Shown piece after piece: positions 34,935 to 41,441 of a stretch of 41,441 nucleotides of DNA (positions are counted from its first letter, which is position 1; the number at the start of each line of letters is the position of its first letter). The position numbers were made by a program, and so were the translations under genes. The notes under the pieces were generated by a model. It was not told the origin of the DNA. It saw only the letters and a list, made by a program, of their open reading frames with translations, and made no database searches. Source of the stretch: Bacteroidales bacterium (GTDB lineage Bacteria > Bacteroidota > Bacteroidia > Bacteroidales > JAGOPY01). Where the stretch lies: contig DAOWEV010000210.1 of assembly GCA_030638325.1 (NCBI GenBank), forward strand, positions 1 through 41,441, in the 5' to 3' direction.

Positions 34935-35435
34935 ATGCGACAGATAGGCCTTCTTTCAGACACCCACGGTTTTATTCATCCTAAAATATATGAGTTTTTT
35001 AAGCCGTGCAATGAGATCTGGCATGCCGGGGATGCAGGGAATCTTGAACTCCTGGATCAATTGAAGGCTTTCAGGCCGTTGCGGGCGGTCTATGGAAATA
35101 TTGACGGCCAGGATATCAGGATCACTTATCCTGAAAAACAAATATTTTTTTGTGAAGATGTAAAGGTATTTATGGTCCATATTGGCGGGTATCCCGGCAG
35201 ATATAATCCCCTTATCAGGAAAATCATAGAACGGGAAAGGCCTAAGCTGTTTATTTCAGGACATTCTCATATCCTGAAAGTCATACCTGACAAAAAATAT
35301 AATTTATTGCATATAAATCCGGGTGCGGCAGGAAAATTCGGATTACACAACAAGATCACCTTTGTACGGTTTGTTATTGATAAGGATAACATTCAAGACC
35401 TTGAGGTGATGGAAATTAAGAGATCACAGGGGTGA
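34935..35435 (+). CDS. YfcE/MJ0936-type metallophosphoesterase
   Basis: A 166-residue calcineurin-like phosphodiesterase of the small YfcE class. Metal ligands are visible: D9 and H11 (SDTHG), D in HAGDAGN, N in VYGNID, H in MVHIGGYPG, and GHSH with a following H in LLHINPGA. Such enzymes hydrolyse phosphodiesters in vitro; the natural substrate is often unknown. It starts 3 bases after the TonB-C gene and is probably translationally coupled to it. A heptamer array begins 10 bases after the stop. Confidence 0.93.
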   Translation: MRQIGLLSDTHGFIHPKIYEFFKPCNEIWHAGDAGNLELLDQLKAFRPLRAVYGNIDGQDIRITYPEKQIFFCEDVKVFMVHIGGYPGRYNPLIRKIIERERPKLFISGHSHILKVIPDKKYNLLHINPGAAGKFGLHNKITFVRFVIDKDNIQDLEVMEIKRSQG

Positions 35436-35445
35436 ATCTGGGGAT

Positions 35446-35532
35446 CGGAAGTCCGAAGTCGGAAGCAGGTCAACCGTCGACCGTCAACCGTCAACTGTTC
35501 CCATCTTCGGACTTCCGACTTCGGTCTTCCAT
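35446..35532. repeat. Inverted 7-bp arrays forming a long hairpin between convergent genes
   Basis: CGGAAGT, CCGAAGT and CGGAAGC (35446-35466) pass in phase into AGGTCAA, CCGTCGA and two CCGTCAA units. After a 3-base shift come CTTCGGA, CTTCCGA, CTTCGGT and CTTCCAT (35505-35532). The 19 bases at 35447-35465 pair with 35512-35530 with a single mismatch. It separates the phosphoesterase and DUF4293 genes. Confidence 0.88.
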
Positions 35533-35557
35533 TAAATTCTGGGTTGAATATAGCAGA

Positions 35558-36034
35558 TTACCTCAACCGGTCGGCAGACCTAATGAGCTTTTCATCTTTT
35601 CTGATAAACTTATCAGCCAGGATCATGAATATCAGGGCAATGAATGGGAAATAGATACCGTAATCGCTCTTATAATCGGGTATTGCATTGATCTTTTGCT
35701 CTATCGTTGGAGCATAGTAGAAAAATATCAAAGCAACAAAAACAAGCAACAGGAAAATTGCGAGACGCAGCAACCGCATTTGCATGACCCTTTTTTTATA
35801 CAGGAATATGGTGATCAGCGACATCAGCCCGGCGACCGCATTCAACAATACCAATGGCAGGGTAAACAAGGAAGAGAATGCCGGGGCGGTATCGGGGGTC
35901 ATGCTCCTGAATTCATAAATATATAGCTTATAATAGGCAAACTCTGATAAAAAACTTGCCAGCGGAAAGAAAAACGCACAAATAGTTGCAGCCGCCGCCA
36001 GCAGTAAAAAAACGGTCTGTATCCTCTGTAACAT
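35558..36034 (-). CDS. DUF4293 integral membrane protein
   Basis: A 158-residue inner-membrane protein with four predicted hydrophobic helices (about residues 5-30, 53-78, 84-108 and 126-143). The start MLQRIQTVFLLLAAAA and the end ADKFIRKDEKLIRSADRLR are the conserved ends of DUF4293 proteins, a Bacteroidota family of unknown function. It has its own promoter candidate. It converges with the phosphoesterase gene across a hairpin-forming array. Confidence 0.92.
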   Translation of the reverse strand: MLQRIQTVFLLLAAAATICAFFFPLASFLSEFAYYKLYIYEFRSMTPDTAPAFSSLFTLPLVLLNAVAGLMSLITIFLYKKRVMQMRLLRLAIFLLLVFVALIFFYYAPTIEQKINAIPDYKSDYGIYFPFIALIFMILADKFIRKDEKLIRSADRLR

Positions 36035-36057
36035 GATGTAGATTGTTTTGTGTATTG

Positions 36058-36086
36058 CAAAAGTATTAAATCATTCAACTATTCAA
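36058..36086 (-). promoter_or_regulatory. DUF4293 gene promoter
   Basis: On the minus strand, TTG (36086-36084), an 18-base spacer, then TACTTTTG (36065-36058), the same -7 box as before the SRP RNA. The TTG lies within the ATTCAACT array. Confidence 0.6.
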
Positions 36087-36096
36087 CTATTCAACC
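36073..36096. repeat. 8-bp array ATTCAACT at a gene end
   Basis: Three units, ATTCAACT twice and ATTCAACC, ending directly at the stop codon of the minus-strand GNAT gene (36099-36097). The period is 8 bp, an exception among the arrays here. Confidence 0.75.
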
Positions 36097-36870
36097 TCAA
36101 ATAATCTTATTCATAATATTCTTGAACCTCGTATTACTTATGGGGTGGTTTGCAATCACTTTTCCATTAAATATGATGCAGAAAGTTCCGAATGCACATG
36201 GACTATCCTGGGCTTCTTTGTAGTTCCGGAGTTCGATGATGTTGGGTTTCAGACTGTATACCTTCTCAGCTGTCTCAGATATTTCTTTAACATTCTTTAC
36301 CGTGTAAGGACATTGATCTGCCCTGATTATGGTCAAGCCCTTAGCATACTTTTTTAGTCTTTGTTCCCAATTTCCCTTGAATTTTGGGACAACTGCGTTT
36401 GTATTAAATCTTTTCACAAGTAACTCAAAATCCGGTGGTGCTTTATCTGCCTGTTGAAAGCCGTATTTTATAAATATTTCCTTACCCGCCATAAATGCCC
36501 CTTTCCGTGTGACAACTGCCACGCCCTGCATATTTTCCTTGTTTGCATCTTTTACACATTCATCCAATAAAAGCGATGCATAACCTCGCCCCTTGTATGC
36601 ACTTTTATAACCAACAAAAAGACAATGAATGAACATATACCCTATGGCTTCAACAGGTCTCCAGCAATATTCACCCGGAATGTATTCAATCATGCCCTGG
36701 GCCCCACCCTCTTCCGAGTACAATGTTTTGATCTTCAGGCCTTCCGAAAATCGGTCTTTTAACCAACCTAACTTTTCCGGATATCCTGCTGTCTTAATAT
36801 TCTTATATCCGCAGACTCCGTATTTATGAATATTGTCTGCATCTGTATCAATTATCTTTATCGTATCCAT
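36097..36870 (-). CDS. GNAT acetyltransferase with C-terminal YoaP domain
   Basis: A 257-residue protein with an N-terminal GNAT domain (about residues 50-140). The acetyl-CoA region is FVGYKSAYKGRGYASLLLDECVKDA, followed by VAVVTRKGAFMAGKEIFIKYGFQQ. The C-terminal half has IIRADQCPYTVKNVKEISETAEK and the ending PCAFGTFCIIFNGKVIANHPISNTRFKNIM, as in YoaP-like proteins whose C-terminal domain is thioredoxin-like. The CPY cysteine could be redox-active or bind metal. Substrate is unknown. It stands alone, divergent from lgt. Confidence 0.85.
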   Translation of the reverse strand: MDTIKIIDTDADNIHKYGVCGYKNIKTAGYPEKLGWLKDRFSEGLKIKTLYSEEGGAQGMIEYIPGEYCWRPVEAIGYMFIHCLFVGYKSAYKGRGYASLLLDECVKDANKENMQGVAVVTRKGAFMAGKEIFIKYGFQQADKAPPDFELLVKRFNTNAVVPKFKGNWEQRLKKYAKGLTIIRADQCPYTVKNVKEISETAEKVYSLKPNIIELRNYKEAQDSPCAFGTFCIIFNGKVIANHPISNTRFKNIMNKII

Positions 36871-36983
36871 TGGTCATCACTCTTTAAATATTGTTTTCTG
36901 AACTTACGGATTTGTTTTAATATTCCACCGCTAATATCCGTAAAATATTCCAAATATGCAAGCAGTTAACAGTAAAGGGAATC

Positions 36984-37018
36984 AATTTAAAATTTATAAT
37001 TTATAATTTAACATTTAA
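36984..37018. repeat. 7-bp array, AATTTAA/AATTTAT family
   Basis: AATTTAA, AATTTAT, AATTTAT, AATTTAA, CATTTAA. It lies upstream of the lgt promoter in a divergent gap. Confidence 0.7.
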
Positions 37019-37029
37019 CAGGAATCCCA

Positions 37030-37037
37030 TATCTTTG
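37030..37037 (+). promoter_or_regulatory. lgt -7 element
   Basis: TATCTTTG, an exact match, 17 bases before the lgt start codon. No -33 TTG at normal spacing. Confidence 0.6.
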
Positions 37038-37054
37038 CAACAAAAGAATCTTGA

Positions 37055-38236
37055 ATGTATCCGAAGATAAGTGACTTCATAAATGACGTTTTCGGCACGG
37101 ATATCCATCTGCCTGTGCAGACTTACGGGTTTTTCCTGGCATGGGCCTTTATAATTGCCGGTTCGCTGGCTTATCTTGAGCTTAAAAGAAAAGAGAAAGA
37201 TGGGTTGATCTCAGCCAGGGAAAGAACTGTTATCAAAGGCAGGCCGGCCTCATGGCAAGAACTTCTAATCACCGGGATTATCAGCTTTATCGTAGGGTAT
37301 AAAATGGCAGGTATCGTTTTGGAATACGATATTTTCAGTACCGATCCACAGGCCTATATATTTTCAAGCCAGGGAAGCTGGATTGCAGGAGTGATCCTGG
37401 CAGCCATATTCGTTTATCTCAAATACAGAAACAAGCAGAAACAAAAGCTGGCAAAGCCCATAACTGTCCGGGAAACTGTGCATCCTTACCAGCTTACAGG
37501 CAATATCATACTGGTGGCTGCCGTGGCAGGGATCATTGGCTCTAAGATCTTTGAAGTGGCTGAGCACCCGGATGACCTGATCAGGGATCCCATGGGTACC
37601 TTGTTTTCTTTCAGTGGCCTGACTTTTTACGGGGGCTTGATCGTGGCGGCTTTTGCCGTGTGCTTTTATGCAGAAAAGAACGGCATTCGCTGGCCGGTCA
37701 TAGCTGACATAGTGGCTCCTTCACTGATGATCGCTTACGGTACCGGCCGTATTGGCTGCCAGGTATCCGGAGATGGCTGCTGGGGTATTGTAAACACCCA
37801 CCCGAAACCGGAATGGATGGGTTTCCTGCCCGACTGGATGTGGGCCTACAATTACCCGCATAATGTCATCAACGAAGGAATCCCGATAGCAGATTGCCAT
37901 GGAGCCCATTGTTTTATCCTGGATCAGCCCGTATTCCCCACACCCTTCTATGAAACAGTAATTGCGATTATCTTCTTCACTGTCCTCTGGAGCATCCGTA
38001 AACGAATCATGATACCCGGGATGTTATTCGCTATTTACCTTATCCTGAATGGAATAGCGAGGTTCTTCATAGAAAAGATCAGGGTCAATATACGTTATGA
38101 TGTCGCCGGTATCAAAGCAACCCAGGCAGGGTTCATCGCAATTATGCTTGTGCTTGCCGGGATCGCCGGTATATTCTATTTCAGATACCGGTATAGAAAA
38201 GCATACACAAATAAGAACCCCGGCCATGGATCTTGA
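37055..38236 (+). CDS. lgt: Prolipoprotein diacylglyceryl transferase
   Basis: A 393-residue polytopic membrane enzyme that attaches diacylglyceryl to the lipobox cysteine of prolipoproteins. The Lgt signature is seen as FSFSGLTFYGGLIVAAFAV followed by DIVAPSLMIAYGTGRIGCQVSGDGCWG. The PTPFYETVIAIIFFTVLW and GIARFFIEKIRVN segments are also typical. It is longer than the E. coli enzyme, with an extra N-terminal membrane region, as usual in Bacteroidota. Several lipoproteins encoded in this window are its likely clients. The next gene overlaps its end by 11 bases, suggesting translational coupling. Confidence 0.93.
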   Translation: MYPKISDFINDVFGTDIHLPVQTYGFFLAWAFIIAGSLAYLELKRKEKDGLISARERTVIKGRPASWQELLITGIISFIVGYKMAGIVLEYDIFSTDPQAYIFSSQGSWIAGVILAAIFVYLKYRNKQKQKLAKPITVRETVHPYQLTGNIILVAAVAGIIGSKIFEVAEHPDDLIRDPMGTLFSFSGLTFYGGLIVAAFAVCFYAEKNGIRWPVIADIVAPSLMIAYGTGRIGCQVSGDGCWGIVNTHPKPEWMGFLPDWMWAYNYPHNVINEGIPIADCHGAHCFILDQPVFPTPFYETVIAIIFFTVLWSIRKRIMIPGMLFAIYLILNGIARFFIEKIRVNIRYDVAGIKATQAGFIAIMLVLAGIAGIFYFRYRYRKAYTNKNPGHGS

Positions 38237-39014
38237 ACTACTTACCAACCAGGTTTGCACCCTTTGCAGAGGCACCGGCCAGTTTATTCAGGAGGAAGCC
38301 AGGAAGATCTCTCCCCAGGATATTGAAGAAAAAAGCAGGCACAATTTTGTCACTTATGTTGATAAGGTAGCAGAGGAGAGATTGATAGCCAAACTTTCGA
38401 AAGCCATTCCCGAGGCCGGTTTCATAGCTGAAGAGGGCACCAGTACAATGACAAGCCGGGATGTCAACTGGATCATTGACCCGCTTGACGGCACCACCAA
38501 TTTTATTCATGCCGTGCCCATATATTCCATCAGTATTGCACTCAGATACCATGATGAGATCATACTGGGGGTTGTTTACGAAATTAACCTGAAAGAGTGC
38601 TTTTATAGCTGGAAAAACAGTCCGGCCTTTCTGAACGGGCAAAAGATACATGTATCGAAGGCGAATGGTTTGAACGATTCCCTTTTGGCCACGGGATTTC
38701 CATACGATGACCGGGGAAAAACAGGTAAATACCTGGAGCTGTTCAGGCAGCTATTACTTAACAGCCGGGGCATTCGCAGGCTGGGCTCGGCTGCTGTTGA
38801 CCTGGCTTATGTGGCCTGTGGCCGCTTCGACGGATTCTATGAATACGGACTGAACCCCTGGGATGTGGCTGCCGGTGCCTTTATCGTTCAACAAGCCGGT
38901 GGACAGGTAACAGATTTCAGCGGAGGAGATAATTTTTTGCATGGTAAGCAGTTAATATCCAGTAACGGACTTATCCATCAGGAGATGCTGGATATCCTGT
39001 CGAATTACTTTTAG
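38226..39014 (+). CDS. Inositol-monophosphatase family phosphatase
   Basis: A 262-residue Mg2+-dependent phosphatase of the IMPase/SuhB/CysQ superfamily. Motif A residues E69-E70 are in GFIAEEGT. The metal site is D85-P-L-D88-G-T90 in WIIDPLDGTTNF. The second motif is NPWDVAAGAFIVQQAGG near the C-terminus. I chose ATG 38226 because the protein then starts with a normal family N-terminus; the longer frame from 38097 only reads through lgt codons. It overlaps lgt by 11 bases. The natural substrate (inositol phosphate, PAP or another sugar phosphate) cannot be fixed. Confidence 0.92.
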   Translation: MDLELLTNQVCTLCRGTGQFIQEEARKISPQDIEEKSRHNFVTYVDKVAEERLIAKLSKAIPEAGFIAEEGTSTMTSRDVNWIIDPLDGTTNFIHAVPIYSISIALRYHDEIILGVVYEINLKECFYSWKNSPAFLNGQKIHVSKANGLNDSLLATGFPYDDRGKTGKYLELFRQLLLNSRGIRRLGSAAVDLAYVACGRFDGFYEYGLNPWDVAAGAFIVQQAGGQVTDFSGGDNFLHGKQLISSNGLIHQEMLDILSNYF

Positions 39015-39050
39015 GAGTCGTGAAAATTGCTTTATCAGGATACAGAATAC

Positions 39051-39113
39051 AGGTTGCAGGTTACAGGTTGCAGGTTACAGGTTGCAGGTTACAGGTTGCA
39101 GGTTGCAGGTTGA
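39051..39113. repeat. 7-bp array, CAGGTTG/CAGGTTA family
   Basis: Nine heptamers without interruption, alternating CAGGTTG and CAGGTTA and ending with three CAGGTTG. It begins 36 bases after the phosphatase stop codon. Confidence 0.92.
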
Positions 39114-39177
39114 GTGAAGTTAAACCCCGTAGGGACACTAATCATATAAATTAACCATTGAAAGTAAAAAACTAAAG

Positions 39178-40539
39178 ATGATGAAAGGCCTTTTAATTAT
39201 ATTGTTTATCATAGCTTCCTTCTGGAATTATTCGGGCGGGCAGGATACAGATGATTCCATGAAGAAAGTCAGGATCTATAAATTCGATATCAAGAAGGAG
39301 ATCGCTCCGCCGGTATGGCATTCCACCAAACTGGCCTTTGCAGAAGCCGAAGCTATGGATGCCGACATCGTGCTCCTCCACCTCAACACCTATGGCGGGA
39401 TGCTCGAGTCGGCCGATTCCATCCGGAACCGGATATTGGAATCGGAAATACCGGTATATGTTTTCATCGATCACAATGCTGCTTCTGCGGGTGCCCTGAT
39501 ATCGATCGCCTGCGACAGCATTTACATGGTTCCCGGGGCAACCATCGGGGCGGCGACAGTCGTGGATCAAAAGGGGGAAGTGGTACCTGACAAATACCAA
39601 TCATACATGCGTGCCATGATGCGTTCCACCGCCGAGGCTACCGGCCGTGATCCTGACATAGCCCAGGCTATGGTAGACCCCAGGATAAAGATCGAAGGCA
39701 TCGTCGATTCCGTGAGTGTGTTGACTTTTACTTCCAGCGAGGCGCATCAGCATGGTTACTGCGAAGCTATTTTAAATAATATTCCGGAACTCCTGGAACA
39801 TGCGGGTATTGAAGATTATGAGATCACCGAACAGGAACTGAGCCCACTTGATAAGATCATCAGCTTTCTCATTCATCCCATGGTGAGTGGCTTGCTGATC
39901 ATGGTCATTGTGGGCGGAATATATTTTGAGCTTCAGTCGCCTGGTGTAGGGTTTCCGTTGGGCGCTGCCATCGTGGCTGCGATCATCTATTTTGCACCAT
40001 TGTACCTGGAAGGAATGGCAGATCACTGGGAGATAGTCATGTTTGTTGTGGGTGTGATCCTGATAGCTGTTGAGATCTTCGCCATACCCGGCTTCGGGAT
40101 TGCCGGGGTCAGCGGTATTCTCCTGATCGTTCTCGGACTAACGCTCAGTTTGATCGGGAATGTCGGGTTTGATTTCACAGGCATCAACGCGACTGCAATC
40201 TTTTCTTCATTTTTTCTCGTGATAACGTCAATTTTCCTGGCCATGATACTGTCATACTTTATCACCAGAACCATGTTCACCGAAAACTTTCTTTTCAAGT
40301 CGCTGGCACTGAATACCGTACAAAATTCCGAAGAAGGATACTCGGCCTCATTCCAGGCGTATAAAAATATGATCGGCAAGCAGGGCGAGGCCTTCACTAT
40401 GCTAAGGCCTGCCGGCAAGGTCATCATAGAAGGAAACGTTTACGATGCAACAGTCCTGTCGGGCTTTGTCGAAAAAGGGGACCGGATCGAGGTCGTAAAA
40501 TATGAAACCTCACAATTGTTTGTCCGGAAAATAACCTAA
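39178..40539 (+). CDS. NfeD-family membrane-bound serine protease (ClpP-like)
   Basis: A 453-residue membrane protein. A signal peptide (residues 1-20) leads to a ClpP-class protease domain with VLLHLNTYGGMLESADSIRNRI and the nucleophile S103 in NAASAGALISIACD. K139 in VVPDKYQSYM is the candidate dyad lysine. Four or five membrane helices follow (about residues 225-370), then a soluble OB-fold NfeD domain at the end (MIGKQGEAFTMLRPAGKVIIEGNVYDATVLSGFVEKGDRIEVVKYE). Relatives act in membrane quality control with stomatin-like partners; no partner gene is adjacent. A 54-bp dispersed element overlaps the stop codon. Confidence 0.92.
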   Translation: MMKGLLIILFIIASFWNYSGGQDTDDSMKKVRIYKFDIKKEIAPPVWHSTKLAFAEAEAMDADIVLLHLNTYGGMLESADSIRNRILESEIPVYVFIDHNAASAGALISIACDSIYMVPGATIGAATVVDQKGEVVPDKYQSYMRAMMRSTAEATGRDPDIAQAMVDPRIKIEGIVDSVSVLTFTSSEAHQHGYCEAILNNIPELLEHAGIEDYEITEQELSPLDKIISFLIHPMVSGLLIMVIVGGIYFELQSPGVGFPLGAAIVAAIIYFAPLYLEGMADHWEIVMFVVGVILIAVEIFAIPGFGIAGVSGILLIVLGLTLSLIGNVGFDFTGINATAIFSSFFLVITSIFLAMILSYFITRTMFTENFLFKSLALNTVQNSEEGYSASFQAYKNMIGKQGEAFTMLRPAGKVIIEGNVYDATVLSGFVEKGDRIEVVKYETSQLFVRKIT

Positions 40540-40589
40540 CCCGGATAAACCGGAATTTTGAATTTTAAATTATAAATTTTAAATGTTTT
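40536..40589. repeat. 54-bp dispersed element, copy 2
   Basis: Partner of 10121-10174 with three mismatches in 54 bases. The TAA stop of the NfeD gene (40537-40539) lies inside its first bases. The interior holds GAATTTT and AAATTAT-type heptamers. Confidence 0.85.
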
Positions 40590-40684
40590 GCCAAAAAATG
40601 ACAAGATATTTTTTTTAAGTCGCTAAAATGTTAAATTCACAAATTGATCTATTGCGAAGCCAAAAGTAAAATTGCTCTGGCCCT

Positions 40685-40705
40685 CCGGTCTTCGGACTTC
40701 CGACT
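40685..40705. repeat. Short 7-bp array, CTTCGGA family
   Basis: Three units of the CTTCGGT/CTTCCGA family, starting just after the CCCTCCGGT stretch, upstream of the macro-domain gene. Confidence 0.65.
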
Positions 40706-40749
40706 TGCTCTTTAGGACGATAGGAATTAATCAGGATAAAACCATCAAC

Positions 40750-41259
40750 ATGAACAACCGTATTGAATTAATCCGGGGCGACATTACAAAACTGCAGGTA
40801 GATGCCATTGTGAATGCTGCCAACTCCAGCCTGCTGGGGGGCGGTGGTGTGGATGGGGCCATTCACAGGGCCGCCGGACCGGAGCTCGTGGCAGAATGCC
40901 GGGCGCTCCACGGATGTGCTACCGGAGAAGCAAAGATCACCAAAGGATATAAGTTACCGGCCAAATATGTAATACATACCGTTGGCCCGGTTTTCGGCAG
41001 AAATCCTTCCCGCCAGGAAGAGCAGTTGAAGGGGTGCTATTACAACAGCCTGAAGCTGGCTGTCGAAAACAATTGCAAGACCATAGCATTCCCAAATATC
41101 AGCACCGGGGCCTACGGTTATCCGAAATCAGAAGCTGCCATGATTGCAGTCAATGCTGCCAAGGCTTTTCCGGACAATAACAACTCTATTGAAAAGGTCA
41201 TTTTTGTTTGTTTTGATGATGAAAACTATGCAATCTATAAGAAGCTGTTAAACAGCTAA
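40750..41259 (+). CDS. Macro-domain protein (ADP-ribose binding, O-acetyl-ADP-ribose deacetylase-like)
   Basis: A 169-residue stand-alone macro domain. The ligand-binding loops are clear: GDITKLQVDAIVNAANSSLLGGGGVDGAIHRAAG near residues 9-42, VIHTVGPVF, and AFPNISTGAYGYPKSEAA. Such YmdB-like proteins hydrolyse O-acetyl-ADP-ribose or ADP-ribosyl esters. I chose ATG 40750 because an upstream TTG start at 40672 would translate a CTTCGGA repeat array. No ADP-ribosyltransferase or sirtuin gene is adjacent. Confidence 0.93.
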   Translation: MNNRIELIRGDITKLQVDAIVNAANSSLLGGGGVDGAIHRAAGPELVAECRALHGCATGEAKITKGYKLPAKYVIHTVGPVFGRNPSRQEEQLKGCYYNSLKLAVENNCKTIAFPNISTGAYGYPKSEAAMIAVNAAKAFPDNNNSIEKVIFVCFDDENYAIYKKLLNS

Positions 41260-41358
41260 GCCACAAACTGACATTGTGTCTTATTAATGATGCAGAATGG
41301 CAGGGACAGCTGCAACCAACAATCCCAACCTCCTCCGACATTACGGAATTTCACTTCC

Positions 41359-41441
41359 TTCAACCTGCAACCTGATAACTGTTTCCTGATAACTGTTTCC
41401 TGATAACTGTTTCCTGATAACTGTTTCCTGATAACTGTTTC
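41359..41441. repeat. 14-bp (2 x 7) tandem array TGATAAC-TGTTTCC at the window edge
   Basis: TTCAACC and TGCAACC lead in the same 7-bp register into alternating TGATAAC and TGTTTCC, giving about five copies of the 14-bp unit. It runs off the right edge. Confidence 0.88.

Noticed and set aside
38097-38225. Longer N-terminus for the inositol-monophosphatase gene
   Set aside because: These codons lie in another frame of lgt, and the family N-terminus begins at ATG 38226.
40672-40749. Upstream TTG start for the macro-domain gene
   Set aside because: The extra residues would be translated from a CTTCGGA repeat array and do not belong to the macro fold.

Overview
The window looks like a chromosomal segment from an uncultured or little-studied member of the Bacteroidota, probably Bacteroidales-like. 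The signs are promoters with the Bacteroidota -7 element TAnnTTTG (exact TATCTTTG copies sit before tRNA-Lys, feoAB, recA, the sigma factor gene, lgt and the cysteine protease gene), a type IX secretion sorting domain, a GWxTD lipoprotein, DUF4293 and DUF5063 proteins, a FeoA-FeoB fusion and a FISUMP-domain protein. Gene content is mostly housekeeping and cell envelope. No prophage, CRISPR array, integron or intact insertion sequence is visible.

Layout. 1-1260: G4-prone short repeats, SRP RNA, a Sua5/YciO-family gene and tRNA-Lys. 1285-3000: a decayed zone with a FISUMP gene split by one in-frame amber codon, REP-like hairpins and the first 26 codons of a RAYT-type transposase. 3056-9227: surface-sugar genes (TylF-type methyltransferase, UDP-glucose dehydrogenase, UDP-glucuronate decarboxylase, dTDP-4-dehydrorhamnose reductase, phosphohexomutase). 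9653-13778: GreA-like protein, DUF5063 protein and FeoAB with a DtxR-type palindrome in its leader. 13938-21971: alpha-2-macroglobulin lipoprotein plus PBP1C. 22217-25443 (minus): TPR lipoprotein, RecA, endonuclease III. 25856-29852: a small hypothetical protein and an ECF sigma factor, divergent from UvrA. 29925-36870: RlmB, T9SS cysteine protease, GWxTD lipoprotein, a two-domain TonB-C protein, a phosphodiesterase, DUF4293 and a GNAT-YoaP protein. 37055-41259: Lgt, inositol-monophosphatase-like protein, NfeD-like protease and a macro-domain protein.

The genes form a few working groups. Ugd and UXS turn UDP-glucose into UDP-xylose, and RfbD completes dTDP-rhamnose, so that block feeds surface polysaccharide. 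A2M and PBP1C are a known periplasmic defence and repair pair. Lgt makes the lipoproteins of which several (A2M, TPR, GWxTD) are encoded here. RecA, UvrA and Nth are DNA repair proteins.

The most unusual feature lies between the genes. More than twenty intergenic stretches are built of short tandem repeats with almost always the same 7-bp period but many unrelated sequences (families such as CTTCGGA, CTCTCAA, ATTAACG, ATTGTCA, CAGGTTG, CCGTAAC, AATTCCT, TAAACTG, TTTTAAA). Different families often follow each other without losing the 7-bp register. Most arrays begin at or shortly after a stop codon, and several supply the stop codon and the last codons of the gene. In some gene-to-gene gaps they form long inverted arms. 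Larger composite repeats (54 bp, 38 bp and a conserved-flank element) contain the same heptamers. Heptamer repeats (STRR) are known from heterocystous cyanobacteria. I know of no description of a multi-family, register-keeping, gene-end-associated system in Bacteroidota, but I could not search for one.
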